Source of the DNA: Clostridium lentum
GTDB taxonomy: Bacteria; Bacillota; Clostridia; Clostridiales; Clostridiaceae
Direction: 5' to 3'
DNA length: 46,355 nt
NCBI RefSeq assembly: GCF_014287815.1
Contig: NZ_JACOOQ010000021.1
Coordinates: 1-46,355 of the forward strand
The notes beneath the pieces were generated by a model that saw only the letters and a program-made list of their open reading frames with translations, was not told the DNA's origin and did no database searches. The translations under genes were made by a program, and so were the position numbers. This document shows, piece by piece, positions 1 to 8,383 of the stretch (positions are counted from its first letter, which is position 1; every line of letters starts with the position of its first letter).

Positions 1-108
<108 letters not shown>

Positions 109-595
109 AAGTTTAATCTGTTTTGCTCAAATTACTTTGAGTCTTTATAAGACTTAAAAGAATTGCTGGTTTTATATTAACTATATTCTGTTCAATTTTC
201 AAAGACCATTTTATCTCGTCGCCCTCAAGCGACTTTATTATCTTAACACCTTATCACTTTTATGTCAACAACTTTTTTAAAAATTTTGAAAACATATTTT
301 TGATACTGTATTATCGCTTCTGGCTGTCCATTTCTTAAGGACAAGACATATAATATCATCTTATTATATATCTATCTATGATCTATTTTCTCGTTTTTTA
401 CAAATTACTCATACTTTACTCTTATTTTCTACATAATACACCATGTTTATATCATTGATACACACGGCTACGTATTACTTGATATATTAATTTTTATGTA
501 AAATAATAAATACTTAACATCGAATAAAGCATATAATTTTAATAATTTTATATTTCATATCTTATAACTATAATAATAATGATTATATATAAACA
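109..595. other. rrn leader and intergenic region without genes
   Basis: Bases 109-233 are the transcribed rrn leader on the minus strand, with a small AGTC...GACT inverted repeat near 138-156 that could belong to the 16S processing stem. Between about 300 and 590 I see only AT-rich sequence. No open frame with a ribosome binding site and no second clear rrn promoter was found. Confidence 0.6.
240..268 (-). promoter_or_regulatory. rrn operon promoter
   Basis: On the minus strand there is a perfect -35 TTGACA (263-268), a 17-bp spacer and a -10 TAAGAT (240-245). An A/T-tract block lies just upstream (about 270-300), as expected for an UP element. The start site would be near 233, giving a leader of about 125 nt before the mature 16S end. 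This is what a strong rRNA promoter should look like. Confidence 0.85.
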
Positions 596-624
596 TTGAC
601 AGTATATTGGTAAAAATATATAAT
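596..624 (+). promoter_or_regulatory. perfect-consensus sigma-A promoter of the PTS IIA gene
   Basis: TTGACA at 596-601 and TATAAT at 619-624 are separated by exactly 17 bp, so both hexamers match the housekeeping consensus. The start site would be near 631, giving a leader of about 100 nt. Such a promoter suggests a highly expressed gene whose control, if any, lies in the leader. Confidence 0.88.
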
Positions 625-637
625 TATCTTATTGATT

Positions 638-684
638 AGGTATAAGTTTTACATATTCAGTTAAACTTATACCTTTTATTTTAC
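638..684 (+). promoter_or_regulatory. 5'-leader hairpin (possible attenuator) of the PTS IIA gene
   Basis: Two perfectly complementary 12-base arms (638-649 and 663-674, AGGTATAAGTTT and its complement) enclose a 13-base loop and are followed by a T-rich run (675-682). The hairpin begins only about 7 nt after the predicted start site. It could be an intrinsic terminator/attenuator or a 5' stabilising stem-loop. It does not resemble the ribonucleic antiterminator sites bound by BglG/GlcT proteins. Confidence 0.55.
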
Positions 685-731
685 CTATACTATGAATAAT
701 AAAACTTATATTTATTGAAAGGATGATAAAA

Positions 732-1253
732 ATGGGTAACTTTTTTAAAAACTTATTTAAATCAAAATCAAAAGAAACTGCTGATGAAGTAGCACCAAAA
801 AATTGTTTAGTTGCTGTAGCTGATGGTGATATAATTCCATTATCAGAAGTACCAGACCCAGTTTTCGCTGAAAAAATGGCTGGAGACGGAGCTGCGATCA
901 TGATAAAAGGTGACACTGTTGTTGCTCCTGCTGATGGAGAATTAACATTAGTTTTCCAAACTAAACATGCTTTTGCTTTAAAATTATCAAACGGCCTTGA
1001 ATTATTAGTTCATATCGGTGTTGATACAGTTTCTTTAAATGGTGAAGGTTTCCAACAATTAGTTGAAGCTGGAAAAACAGTTAAAGCTGGTACACCTATA
1101 ATAAAAATAGACAGAGACTTCATATTAAGCAAAGGATTATCTTTAGCAACTCCAGTTTTAATAACTAATGTTGATGCTGCTAAATCAATAACTCCTGTTA
1201 CAACTGGTTCAGCTGTTGCTGGTGAAACTACTGTAGTTAACTTTGAAGTTTAA
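732..1253 (+). CDS. PTS glucose-type IIA component (EIIA-Glc/Crr-like)
   Basis: This is a stand-alone soluble IIA phosphocarrier of about 173 residues. It would take phosphate from HPr-His~P and pass it to a sugar-specific IIB domain at the membrane. The two conserved histidines of the family are visible: H79 (in QTKHAFAL) and the phospho-accepting H94 (in LLVHIGVDTV). The start at 732 is preferred over an in-frame ATG at 723 because the AAAGG ribosome binding site (718-722) abuts 723 but lies nine bases ahead of 732. No EIIBC partner is in the window, so the sugar is unknown. The gene is monocistronic, with a strong promoter upstream and a terminator downstream. A role in catabolite signalling cannot be judged from sequence. 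Confidence 0.93.
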   Translation: MGNFFKNLFKSKSKETADEVAPKNCLVAVADGDIIPLSEVPDPVFAEKMAGDGAAIMIKGDTVVAPADGELTLVFQTKHAFALKLSNGLELLVHIGVDTVSLNGEGFQQLVEAGKTVKAGTPIIKIDRDFILSKGLSLATPVLITNVDAAKSITPVTTGSAVAGETTVVNFEV

Positions 1254-1265
1254 GAATAAAAAAAT

Positions 1266-1307
1266 GGGCTGTCGCACTAAATAATTAGTGCACAGCTCCT
1301 TTTTTTA
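1266..1307. terminator. bidirectional terminator between IIA and GNAT genes
   Basis: A long stem (GGGCTGTCGCACTAA against TTAGTGCACAGCTCC, nearly perfect) is flanked by an A-run on the left and a T-run on the right. It can therefore stop transcription of the plus-strand IIA gene and of the converging minus-strand acetyltransferase gene. Confidence 0.88.
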
Positions 1308-2237
1308 TTCTAATATTTTATAAAATGTAATATGGTCTCTCCACTTTCCATTTATATAAAGATATTTTTTATTAACTCCTATTTCTTCAAACCCACTTTT
1401 CAAAAGCACTCTTTTTGATTTATTATTATCTACAAGCACCGATGCTTCTAATCTATGTAAGTCTAAATACTGTTTGCAATATTTTTCTACAAGCAGTACA
1501 GCTTCTTTCATATAACCTCTTCCTTGGTGTTCTTTATCTATTGAATATCCTATAATTGCACTTTTAAATACCCCATGAACTATACTAGAAACCTTTATCT
1601 TACCAATAAGCTTATAATTTAAATAAATTCCTAAATCCATTCCTGTTCCAACCATTAACTGCTTATAACTTTCTATTAATATCTTCCTTTGTACCGTTGC
1701 TTCATAAAAACTACTATCTCTAGCTGGTTCAAATTCCCTTAAATGCTCTTTATTTTTAATATAGTAATCTGTAAGCTCTTCTGCATCAGCAGGTGTAAAA
1801 TTTCTAACAATTACTCTATTGCCCTTAATATAGACTATATTATTTTTTATTGAACTTATGTATTCATTTCTTGTAATGCCTAAGCCTAATTCATCTACAA
1901 TAGCTCCATTTACCATAAGATTTTCTGAAAGTATTGACTCCAAAGTAAAGCCTAAATCTAAAAATCCACTTATATCACTAGTTTCACTAACTAAAAAGTT
2001 AATCTTATTTATATTTCTGTCTTTGAAGATAGTCTTTAAAATCATATCTATTGAAACTTTTAATAATTCATAATTATTTTCCCTATAAAATTTAAACCTT
2101 ATAGTGCTTCTTTTATTTTCTTTATCCAGTTCTGCTATAGTAAATCTTCCCACTACTATTTTATCTTTATCTTTAATAACATAATCATTCAAAGTACCTT
2201 TAATTGGTTCAATATTGACTTCTTTCTGACTCCCCAT
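1305..2237 (-). CDS. tandem GNAT-family N-acetyltransferase
   Basis: The protein has about 310 residues and two GNAT-like halves. The C-terminal half (from about residue 150) is a clear RimJ/RimL-type acetyltransferase, with the acetyl-CoA loop QGRGYMKEA and a terminal SGFEEIGV segment. The N-terminal half is a more divergent GNAT fold (VGRFTIAEL, then LDLGFTLES). I place the start at 2237 because AGGAG lies eight bases ahead of it, while the more distal ATG at 2279 has no good site. The substrate cannot be predicted: this subgroup includes ribosomal-protein and small-molecule acetyltransferases. It is monocistronic, with terminators on both sides. Confidence 0.78.
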   Translation of the reverse strand: MGSQKEVNIEPIKGTLNDYVIKDKDKIVVGRFTIAELDKENKRSTIRFKFYRENNYELLKVSIDMILKTIFKDRNINKINFLVSETSDISGFLDLGFTLESILSENLMVNGAIVDELGLGITRNEYISSIKNNIVYIKGNRVIVRNFTPADAEELTDYYIKNKEHLREFEPARDSSFYEATVQRKILIESYKQLMVGTGMDLGIYLNYKLIGKIKVSSIVHGVFKSAIIGYSIDKEHQGRGYMKEAVLLVEKYCKQYLDLHRLEASVLVDNNKSKRVLLKSGFEEIGVNKKYLYINGKWRDHITFYKILE

Positions 2238-2363
2238 CTTATATTCTCCTAATTTATTTTCACTATTTTTATTATACAAATAATTCTATATAAAACTCAA
2301 CTAAAGATTCATCAGTATTATCTATACTTATTTAATATTTGCAAAATCCTTCAATATAAACAT

Positions 2364-2398
2364 AAAAAGGCCCTCTTACACTTAAGAAAGCCTTTTTT
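2364..2398 (-). terminator. terminator of tcdA
   Basis: AAAAAGGC and GCCTTTTTT arms enclose an inner CTTA...TAAG pair directly after the tcdA stop codon. On the minus strand the hairpin ends in a T-run, so it should end the tcdA transcript. Confidence 0.78.
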
Positions 2399-2399
2399 A

Positions 2400-3119
2400 T
2401 TATTTATTTATACCAATTAAATCTTTAATTACTTCTCCACCTATTATCATTCCTGCAACAGGAGGAACAAATGAAATACTTCCTGGAGTTTGTCTCTTAC
2501 CTGAAGGTACAGCCCTTCCCTTATCAGGAGTCATTGGCATTTCTTCAGAATATACAACTTTTAACTTCTTTACGCCCCTCTTCTTCAATTCATATCTCAT
2601 AACTTTAGCTAAAGGACATACTTTTGTCTTATATACATCTGATACTTGAAACATAGTTGGATCAAGTTTGTTTCCAGTTCCCATTGAACTCATTATCTTT
2701 ATTTCATTTTTATAGCAATATTCAGCTAAGGCAAGTTTTGATGTTACAGTATCTATTGCATCTACAACATAATCTATATCATCTGTTATTAAATCTGGAA
2801 TATTTTCAGCTGTAACAAATACTTGTTTTGCTTCAACTTTACATTCAGGATTAATTAATTTAATTCTTTCCTTCATAGCTTCAACTTTAACCATATCTAC
2901 AGTTTTTGTAGTGGCATGTATTTGTCTATTTAAGTTAGATATACATACAGTATCATTATCTACTAATACTAAATTCCCAACTCCAGCTCTTGTTAATGCT
3001 TCTACAGCAAAACTTCCTACTCCACCTATACCAAAAACTATAACTTTTGAATTTTTAAGCTTTTCAATACCATCTTCTCCTACTAATAGTTCTGTTCTAC
3101 AAAATGGATATAATGCCAT
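2400..3119 (-). CDS. tcdA: tRNA threonylcarbamoyladenosine dehydratase
   Basis: This is an E1-like adenylating enzyme of the ThiF/MoeB/HesA superfamily, 239 residues, of the TcdA (YgdL/CsdL) type. TcdA converts t6A37 of ANN-decoding tRNAs to its cyclic ct6A form using ATP. The nucleotide-binding loop GIGGVGS (30-36), the DNDTVCISNLNRQIHA segment that is diagnostic for TcdA, and the VVDAIDT motif are visible. The start at 3119 follows AGGAGAGAAGGAAG. The gene stands alone between terminators. CsdA/CsdE partners are not in the window, which is common outside Proteobacteria. Confusion with ThiF is unlikely because of the NRQIHA motif and the absence of thiamine genes nearby. Confidence 0.9.
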   Translation of the reverse strand: MALYPFCRTELLVGEDGIEKLKNSKVIVFGIGGVGSFAVEALTRAGVGNLVLVDNDTVCISNLNRQIHATTKTVDMVKVEAMKERIKLINPECKVEAKQVFVTAENIPDLITDDIDYVVDAIDTVTSKLALAEYCYKNEIKIMSSMGTGNKLDPTMFQVSDVYKTKVCPLAKVMRYELKKRGVKKLKVVYSEEMPMTPDKGRAVPSGKRQTPGSISFVPPVAGMIIGGEVIKDLIGINK

Positions 3120-3303
3120 CTTCCTTCTCTCCTTTTTATGTACGTTTATTTGCTTATTAATAATATTAGACTATTGAAGCATTTTTCTCAAGTAACTCCT
3201 ATCGGAATTCGCTATTTTATTTTTTATTATTTATACACTATTAAATGATTTCCTCTATGTATATAATATATGTTGAATTAAAATAATTATTTTGGAGGTA
3301 AAG

Positions 3304-3996
3304 ATGATATTAGGAATAATTGGTGCTATGTCAGAAGAATTAGAAATATTATTAACTGACATGGAATTAGAAGATACTACAGTAAAAGCTAAAATGACAT
3401 TCCATAGAGGAAAATTATGGGGTAAAGACGTAGTTGCTGTTGTATGTGGAATAGGTAAGGTTAATGCTGCTATATGTACTCAGCTTCTTATTAGTGAATA
3501 CGAAGTAACACATATAATTAATGTAGGTGTTGCTGGAGGTATTGGTAAAGAAATATATCCTGGTGATGTAGTAATTGCTACTAATTTAGTCCAATATGAT
3601 ATGGATACTACTGCCTTTGGTGATCCTATGGGACAAATTCCAAGATTAGATACATTTGATTTTAAATGTGATGAACGCTTAATAGAAGTAGCTAAATCTG
3701 CTTGTGATAAAGCTGGAGATTTCAATACCTTCTCAGGAAGAATTGTTTCTGGAGATATGTTTGTTGCTTCTCTTGAAAAAATCCAATGGTTAGAAAAAGA
3801 ATTTGGTGCTTTATCATGTGAAATGGAGGGTGCAAGTATTGCCCATGTATGTTACTTAAACTCTATTCCTTTCGTTGTAATCAGATCAATATCTGACAAT
3901 GCAAATAACGGAGCACATATGGACTTTGAAAAATTCACACCTATAGCTGTTAAACATTCAACTGCTATATTAAAAGAAATGGTTACAAGCCTATAA
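3304..3996 (+). CDS. mtnN: 5'-methylthioadenosine/S-adenosylhomocysteine nucleosidase
   Basis: This 230-residue enzyme cleaves MTA and SAH to adenine and the thioribosyl product, recycling SAM by-products and feeding methionine salvage or the LuxS path. Family landmarks are the N-terminal GIIGAMSEE, GIGKVNAA, the VGVAGG loop, SGDMF, and the EMEGASIA segment that binds the ribose, plus RSISDNA near the catalytic aspartate. An in-frame TTG at 3292 overlaps the GGAGG Shine-Dalgarno (3294-3298), so the ATG at 3304 is the sensible start. It matches the usual family length and first residues. The gene appears monocistronic. Confidence 0.95.
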   Translation: MILGIIGAMSEELEILLTDMELEDTTVKAKMTFHRGKLWGKDVVAVVCGIGKVNAAICTQLLISEYEVTHIINVGVAGGIGKEIYPGDVVIATNLVQYDMDTTAFGDPMGQIPRLDTFDFKCDERLIEVAKSACDKAGDFNTFSGRIVSGDMFVASLEKIQWLEKEFGALSCEMEGASIAHVCYLNSIPFVVIRSISDNANNGAHMDFEKFTPIAVKHSTAILKEMVTSL

Positions 3997-4005
3997 TATA
4001 AATAT

Positions 4006-4040
4006 AAAAGGAACAGTTGTTTATTATTACCGTTCCTTTT
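4006..4040. terminator. bidirectional terminator between mtnN and the serine cluster
   Basis: AAAAGGAAC and GTTCCTTTT arms with a 17-base loop lie between convergent genes. The T-run on one side and the A-run on the other let it serve both mtnN and the DUF1015 gene. Confidence 0.82.
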
Positions 4041-4048
4041 ATTTATTA

Positions 4049-5290
4049 CTAAAATTTATGAATGAATATACCACTTCTTGGCTTAGGTTCAAACCAAGTA
4101 GACTTAGGTGGCATTGTTTTACCATTATCTGCAACATTCATAATATCATCTATAGTGGTTGCATACATAGAAAAACTCACTTTCATATCAGTATCTGCCC
4201 TATTTTCTAACTCCTTAAGACCTCTTATGCCTCCAATAAACTCTATTCTCTCTGATTTTGTTGGGTCACTTATTCCTAGTATAGGATTCAAGAGATTATT
4301 TTGAAGTATTGATACGTCTAAACTATCTATAGAATTATTTTCATCAAAAGAGCCATCCTTTGCTCTTAAAATAAACCATTGCTTATTCATATACATACCA
4401 AATTCATGTTTATTCTTCGGAGTTACTGGCTTATTACCTTCTGATTTAGACAGATAAAACGATTCTTTAACCTTGCTAAAAAACTCTTCTTCACTAAGCC
4501 CATTTAAATCCTTAACTGTCCTATTATAATCAAACACTTTAAGCTCTGTATCAGGATATATTATAGATAAAAAATAATTAAATTCTTCATCTCCTGTATA
4601 CTTACCTAATTGCTTTCTTCTATTTAAAGCAACTTTTACAGCTGAAGCTGATCTATGATGCCCATCGGCAATATATAAGTATTTTATACTCTTAAATAAT
4701 TTAACTAATTTTTCTATTATTATATTATCATCTATTATCCACACCCTATGTCCATTACCATCTTCTGATATAAAATCATAAACAGGCACCTTCTTACTCC
4801 ACTCTTCTACTATTGATGATATTTCATCATTATTCCTATAAGTAAGGAATATAGGCCCTGTATTAGCATTACATATATCTACATGATTAACTCTATCTAT
4901 TTCTTTAAGTAATCTTGTCCTTTCATGCTTTTTGATAATATTGTTAATATAATCATCAACTGATGTACAACACACTATTCCTTTTTGCCCTCTTCCATCC
5001 ATTATTTGCTGATAAATATAAATAGCAGGTGTTTTTTCTTGTATATATAGCCCCTTTTCTATCATATTTTCTAACACTTGATTAGCTGTATCATATACAA
5101 CTTTATCATATTCACCTACACTTTCAGCTAGATTTACTTCTGCTCTATCAACACGGAGAAAGGAATATTTATTATTCTTTACAATCTCTCTGGCCTCCTT
5201 GCTACTCATAACATCATAAGGCAAAGCTGCAATATCTTTTACATATTCTTTAACTGGTCTGTATGCTTTGAAAGGTCTAATAATTGCCAC
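4049..5290 (-). CDS. DUF1015 family protein, last gene of the serine-synthesis cluster
   Basis: This 413-residue protein belongs to the DUF1015 family, whose function is not settled to my knowledge. The N-terminus (IRPFKAYRPV...ALPYDVMS) and the motifs KHERTR (121-126) and DGHHR (209-213) are family signatures. DGHHR resembles the active-site motif of ParB/Srx-fold proteins, including the free serine kinases SerK and SbnI. It follows the PGDH and aminotransferase genes on the same strand with 26 bp spacing, and no SerB-type phosphatase is present in the cluster. A phosphoryl-transfer role on serine or phosphoserine is therefore an attractive but unproven inference. The start is GTG at 5290, with GGGAGG eight bases upstream. 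Confidence 0.85.
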   Translation of the reverse strand: MAIIRPFKAYRPVKEYVKDIAALPYDVMSSKEAREIVKNNKYSFLRVDRAEVNLAESVGEYDKVVYDTANQVLENMIEKGLYIQEKTPAIYIYQQIMDGRGQKGIVCCTSVDDYINNIIKKHERTRLLKEIDRVNHVDICNANTGPIFLTYRNNDEISSIVEEWSKKVPVYDFISEDGNGHRVWIIDDNIIIEKLVKLFKSIKYLYIADGHHRSASAVKVALNRRKQLGKYTGDEEFNYFLSIIYPDTELKVFDYNRTVKDLNGLSEEEFFSKVKESFYLSKSEGNKPVTPKNKHEFGMYMNKQWFILRAKDGSFDENNSIDSLDVSILQNNLLNPILGISDPTKSERIEFIGGIRGLKELENRADTDMKVSFSMYATTIDDIMNVADNGKTMPPKSTWFEPKPRSGIFIHKF

Positions 5291-5316
5291 ATTTAATACC
5301 TCCCTTATGTTAAAAA

Positions 5317-6219
5317 TTACTTATTAAAATTAATTACTATAGCTGCTACTTCTTTTCCAATTCTTTCTTGAGCCTCTTTGGTAGAAGCTCCTATATGAGG
5401 TGTTACGCTTACACGTTCATGATTAATTAATTCTGTATTTTTACTAGGCTCCTGTTCAAATACATCTATCCCTGCTCCTGCTAATTTTCCTGAATTCAAT
5501 CCCTCTAATAACGCCTCTTCATCTACCACCTTTCCTCTAGCACAATTAATTATAACTGCACCCTCCTTCATCATTGATATTTCTCTACTGCTTATTAAAG
5601 CTCCTTTATCCTTATCATATGGAACATGTAATGATACATAATCGCTAACCTTTAAAAGATTATCTAAATCCATAAATTCATAAGCTAGATTATCTTGCTT
5701 TCCTAAAACATCTGCATATATTATCTTCATACCTAAAGCTTCTGCTTTTCCTGCCAAAGCTTTCCCTATGCGCCCCATACCTATTATTCCAAGAATCTTA
5801 CCAGCTATTTCACTACCTTTGTACTGCTTCTTATTCCACTGTCCATTTCTCATTGTATAATTTGCTACTGCTATATACCTAGCAACAGAAAACATATGCC
5901 CCAAAGCTAATTCTGCCACTGAATCTGAACTAGCATCAGGAGTATTACTAACTTTAATTCCTACTTTTTTAGCATAATCTAAATCTATATTATCAATTCC
6001 TACTCCTGCCCTAATCACTAATTTTAAATTTCCTTTTGCTCCTGCCTCTAAAACATCACTGGTAACCTTAGTGTTAGATCTTACTACTAGCACATCATAA
6101 TTCTTTATATTCTCAATCAATTCCTCTTTATCAAGATGGTTTGTTTCTATATATATACCATTTTTCTTTATTTCATTTATTGCACTTATTTCAAGACCAT
6201 CATTGGCCAATACCTTCAA
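5317..6219 (-). CDS. serA: D-3-phosphoglycerate dehydrogenase, short form without ACT domain
   Basis: The 300-residue enzyme oxidises 3-phosphoglycerate to phosphohydroxypyruvate, the first step of serine synthesis. The NAD-binding loop GMGRIG (148-153), the VRSNTKVT segment that binds the phosphate, NCARGKVVDE with the catalytic arginine region, and the PHIGAST histidine are all present. It ends just after the catalytic domain, so it lacks the regulatory ACT domain of longer SerA forms and should not be serine-inhibited through that route. The start is TTG behind a GGGGGG block. No ATG suits the alignment. It sits between the aminotransferase and DUF1015 genes in one apparent operon. A general 2-hydroxyacid dehydrogenase is the alternative, made unlikely by context. 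Confidence 0.88.
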   Translation of the reverse strand: MKVLANDGLEISAINEIKKNGIYIETNHLDKEELIENIKNYDVLVVRSNTKVTSDVLEAGAKGNLKLVIRAGVGIDNIDLDYAKKVGIKVSNTPDASSDSVAELALGHMFSVARYIAVANYTMRNGQWNKKQYKGSEIAGKILGIIGMGRIGKALAGKAEALGMKIIYADVLGKQDNLAYEFMDLDNLLKVSDYVSLHVPYDKDKGALISSREISMMKEGAVIINCARGKVVDEEALLEGLNSGKLAGAGIDVFEQEPSKNTELINHERVSVTPHIGASTKEAQERIGKEVAAIVINFNK

Positions 6220-6257
6220 GGTAAAATCCCCCCAATATATTAATTATGAATAATAAA

Positions 6258-7334
6258 TTATTTTAAATCTAGGATGTCATTGATATTATCTAAGAGCTCC
6301 TTCACTTCATCTACAGTGATATCTGCCATATGAGCTATTCTAAATGTCTTTTCTTTTAAATCTCCATATCCATTAGAAATTTGAAAACCTCGTTTTGCTA
6401 ATTCTTTATTAAGATCTGATACGCTTATTCCTCTAGTATTCTTAATAGTAGTTAATGTATTAGACAAATAACCCTCTTCAGGAAATAGTTCAAAATACTT
6501 TCTGCCCCAATTCCTAACTATATCAGCCATTTCTATATGCCTTTTAAATCTATTTTCTAATCCTTCAACATTTAATATATAATTAAGCTGATAATCAAGG
6601 GCAAACATATGTGATAAAGATGGTGTTGAAGGATATTGATAATTTTTCTTCTTTAAATATTTATATAAAGCAAGCAAATCTAAATAAAAGCCCCTATTTT
6701 TAACATTTTCAGCCCTATTTTTTGCTTTTTCTGAAAAAGTACATACTGATAATCCCGGTGGAAGACCTAAAGCCTTTTGTGATGATGTCAAACATACATC
6801 TATTCCACAATTATCAACTTCTATTTTTGTACCACCAGCAGAACTTACTGTGTCTACAATAAAAACTACCTCTGGATAATTTTTTATAACTTCACCTATT
6901 TCTTTGATAGGATTCATTATTCCTGTTGATGTTTCATTATGAGTTACTGCTACTAAATCATACTTTCCTGTATTTAAAACCTCTTTAACCTTGTCTACCT
7001 TTACTGCCTTCCCCATTTCAAATTCAAAGATATCTGCAGGAACATTATTACTTATGGCCATCTTGTACCACCGTTTACCAAATGCCCCCACAGAAAATAC
7101 TGCTGCTCTCTTTGCTGTACATGATCTTATTGCCCCTTCCATAAGACCACTACCTGATGATGTAGAAAGTAATATCTCACTTTGTGTATAAAATAACTTT
7201 CTTAAATTATCACTTATGTGTCTCTGTAATTCTGATGCTTCTTTGCTTCTGTGCCCAATCATAGGTGTTGACATCTTTTCTAAAACCTCTTGTCTAACCT
7301 CCACTGGCCCAGGAATAAATAATTTCTTATGCAT
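6258..7334 (-). CDS. class-V aminotransferase acting as phosphoserine (serine-pyruvate-type) aminotransferase
   Basis: The 358-residue protein is a fold-type I PLP enzyme of the alanine-glyoxylate/serine-pyruvate aminotransferase group. The start KKLFIPGPVEV, the DTVSSAGG segment with the PLP-interacting aspartate, and the Schiff-base lysine K187 in TSSQKALGLPPG are visible. It is the first gene of a three-gene unit with a serA-type dehydrogenase. In clostridia and Thermotoga this enzyme type takes the place of SerC, making phosphoserine from phosphohydroxypyruvate and glutamate. That role is inferred from context. The ATG at 7334 follows GGGGGA. I looked for a T-box or riboswitch in the 200 bp upstream and found none. 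Confidence 0.85.
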   Translation of the reverse strand: MHKKLFIPGPVEVRQEVLEKMSTPMIGHRSKEASELQRHISDNLRKLFYTQSEILLSTSSGSGLMEGAIRSCTAKRAAVFSVGAFGKRWYKMAISNNVPADIFEFEMGKAVKVDKVKEVLNTGKYDLVAVTHNETSTGIMNPIKEIGEVIKNYPEVVFIVDTVSSAGGTKIEVDNCGIDVCLTSSQKALGLPPGLSVCTFSEKAKNRAENVKNRGFYLDLLALYKYLKKKNYQYPSTPSLSHMFALDYQLNYILNVEGLENRFKRHIEMADIVRNWGRKYFELFPEEGYLSNTLTTIKNTRGISVSDLNKELAKRGFQISNGYGDLKEKTFRIAHMADITVDEVKELLDNINDILDLK

Positions 7335-7498
7335 GAAATTCCCCCATTATATTCTTATTTACTGCTATAGCCTGTTACTATTATATTAATTTTAGTATTA
7401 GTGCTATACTTTATATTTATTTATTCTTATCTTGTTATATTATTCATAAAGTTATATTTATGATATTAATAAAAAAATAATATATTCTCTTCTGCAAA

Positions 7499-7527
7499 CA
7501 AAAAAGATTCAGATTATCTTCTGAACC
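7499..7527 (-). terminator. terminator of the small cysteine-rich protein gene
   Basis: TTCAGA and TCTGAA arms, extended by wobble pairing, enclose a six-base loop. On the minus strand a run of seven T follows, just after the small gene's stop codon. Confidence 0.75.
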
Positions 7528-7551
7528 CTTTAAAACATTAAAAATATTTTG

Positions 7552-7725
7552 TTATCTCTCATCAAAAATTAAAACTGACTCTGTTTCCCTACAATACTTC
7601 ACACATCTGCATTGTCCTAAATGTCTTGGACATTTAAAACATAAACATCCTGTATCATTACCTTCACATCTACCTACTTCCCTTTCTGGACAGTATAAAC
7701 AATTTACTCCATTGCCTGCTGGCAT
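7552..7725 (-). CDS. small cysteine-rich protein (57 aa), unknown function
   Basis: The protein has nine cysteines arranged in pairs and clusters (CLYC, C, CLCFKC, C.C, C), which suggests one or two zinc or iron-sulfur knuckles. I do not recognise a named family. The start at 7725 is chosen because GAGGTG lies six bases ahead. An upstream GTG overlaps that site. It has its own terminator and is probably monocistronic. No membrane segment or signal peptide is evident. Confidence 0.7.
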   Translation of the reverse strand: MPAGNGVNCLYCPEREVGRCEGNDTGCLCFKCPRHLGQCRCVKYCRETESVLIFDER

Positions 7726-7883
7726 CTTTATCACCTCATATTACATAATATCCTACAATTATATATTAGCTTGCTTTTCTTCTTAAATTATAACATTAAT
7801 TGTGCATATTTTTATAAATAATGGGCAAGTTATTATTGTAGATAATTTCTTTGCTTTTAAGTTAAATTATCCACATATTAAAC

Positions 7884-7921
7884 AGGTGTAAGCGGATGTA
7901 GTGCTTACACCTAAATTTTTT
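7884..7921 (+). terminator. orphan plus-strand terminator-like hairpin
   Basis: A perfect 10-bp stem (AGGTGTAAGC against GCTTACACCT) with a nine-base loop is followed by AAATTTTTT. No plus-strand gene precedes it, because the neighbouring genes all run leftward. It may end a short RNA or be a leftover. The 330-base stretch 7735-8064 otherwise holds no open frame that I can support. Confidence 0.5.
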
Positions 7922-8017
7922 GTATCACTTTTTTTACCTTGTGCATAAATTACTTAATATATAGAGTTTTCATTCATTAACAACTTATTTCTTTAATTCA
8001 TATCTGTTTTAACTTAT

Positions 8018-8052
8018 AAGGGAACCTAAAAAGGCTCCCTTCCTGTTTTTTA
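8018..8052. terminator. hairpin beyond bofA, possible terminator
   Basis: AAGGGAACC and GGCTCCCTT pair with one wobble and a six-base A-rich loop. A T-run (8046-8052) follows on the plus strand, and the A-rich complement precedes it on the minus strand. It lies about 15 bases past the bofA stop and probably defines the end of that operon, though the minus-strand T-tail is weak. Confidence 0.5.
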
Positions 8053-8064
8053 ACAATCATTAAA

Positions 8065-8316
8065 CTATACAAAAAATTGAAATAATATTAAAAATATTAT
8101 TCCTGGTATGCCTAAAAAACCTGCTACAAGTGCTGATATTGCATTAATAGGTAGCACAAACCCTATATAACTTCCCACTATATTTGATATATATAATAAT
8201 ATAATTCCTAAAATACCATTAATTAATATCTTTAATGGCCATTTAAGTAATTTTATTATTAAGAACAATAATGCCAATCCAATTAATGCATATACCATCA
8301 TATCTAAACTTATCAT
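8065..8316 (-). CDS. bofA: sigma-K processing inhibitor BofA
   Basis: This 83-residue integral membrane protein of the BofA family has two hydrophobic stretches and the typical ending FLGIPGIIFLILFQ. In Bacillus, BofA holds the SpoIVFB protease inactive in the outer forespore membrane until the SpoIVB signal arrives, which delays sigma-K activation. Its presence indicates a spore-former. It closes the dnaX-ybaB-recR-yaaL-bofA run, the same order as in Bacillus subtilis. Many clostridia keep bofA but lack a classical SpoIVFA, so the exact mechanism here is uncertain. Confidence 0.9.
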   Translation of the reverse strand: MISLDMMVYALIGLALLFLIIKLLKWPLKILINGILGIILLYISNIVGSYIGFVLPINAISALVAGFLGIPGIIFLILFQFFV

Positions 8317-8383
8317 TTAACCTTCCCCTCTTTCTCCCCCTATATAGTACTTATTATTATGCTACATAATTTAAAAAAATTCA

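Noticed and set aside
638..684. BglG/GlcT-type RAT site in the PTS IIA leader
   Set aside because: The hairpin is a perfect 12-bp stem without the internal loops and conserved bases of RAT elements.
3292..3303. TTG start of mtnN four codons upstream
   Set aside because: The TTG overlaps the GGAGG Shine-Dalgarno that serves the ATG at 3304.
7335..7551. T-box or other riboswitch ahead of the serine cluster
   Set aside because: No T-box conserved sequence, specifier arrangement or terminator was found upstream of the aminotransferase gene.
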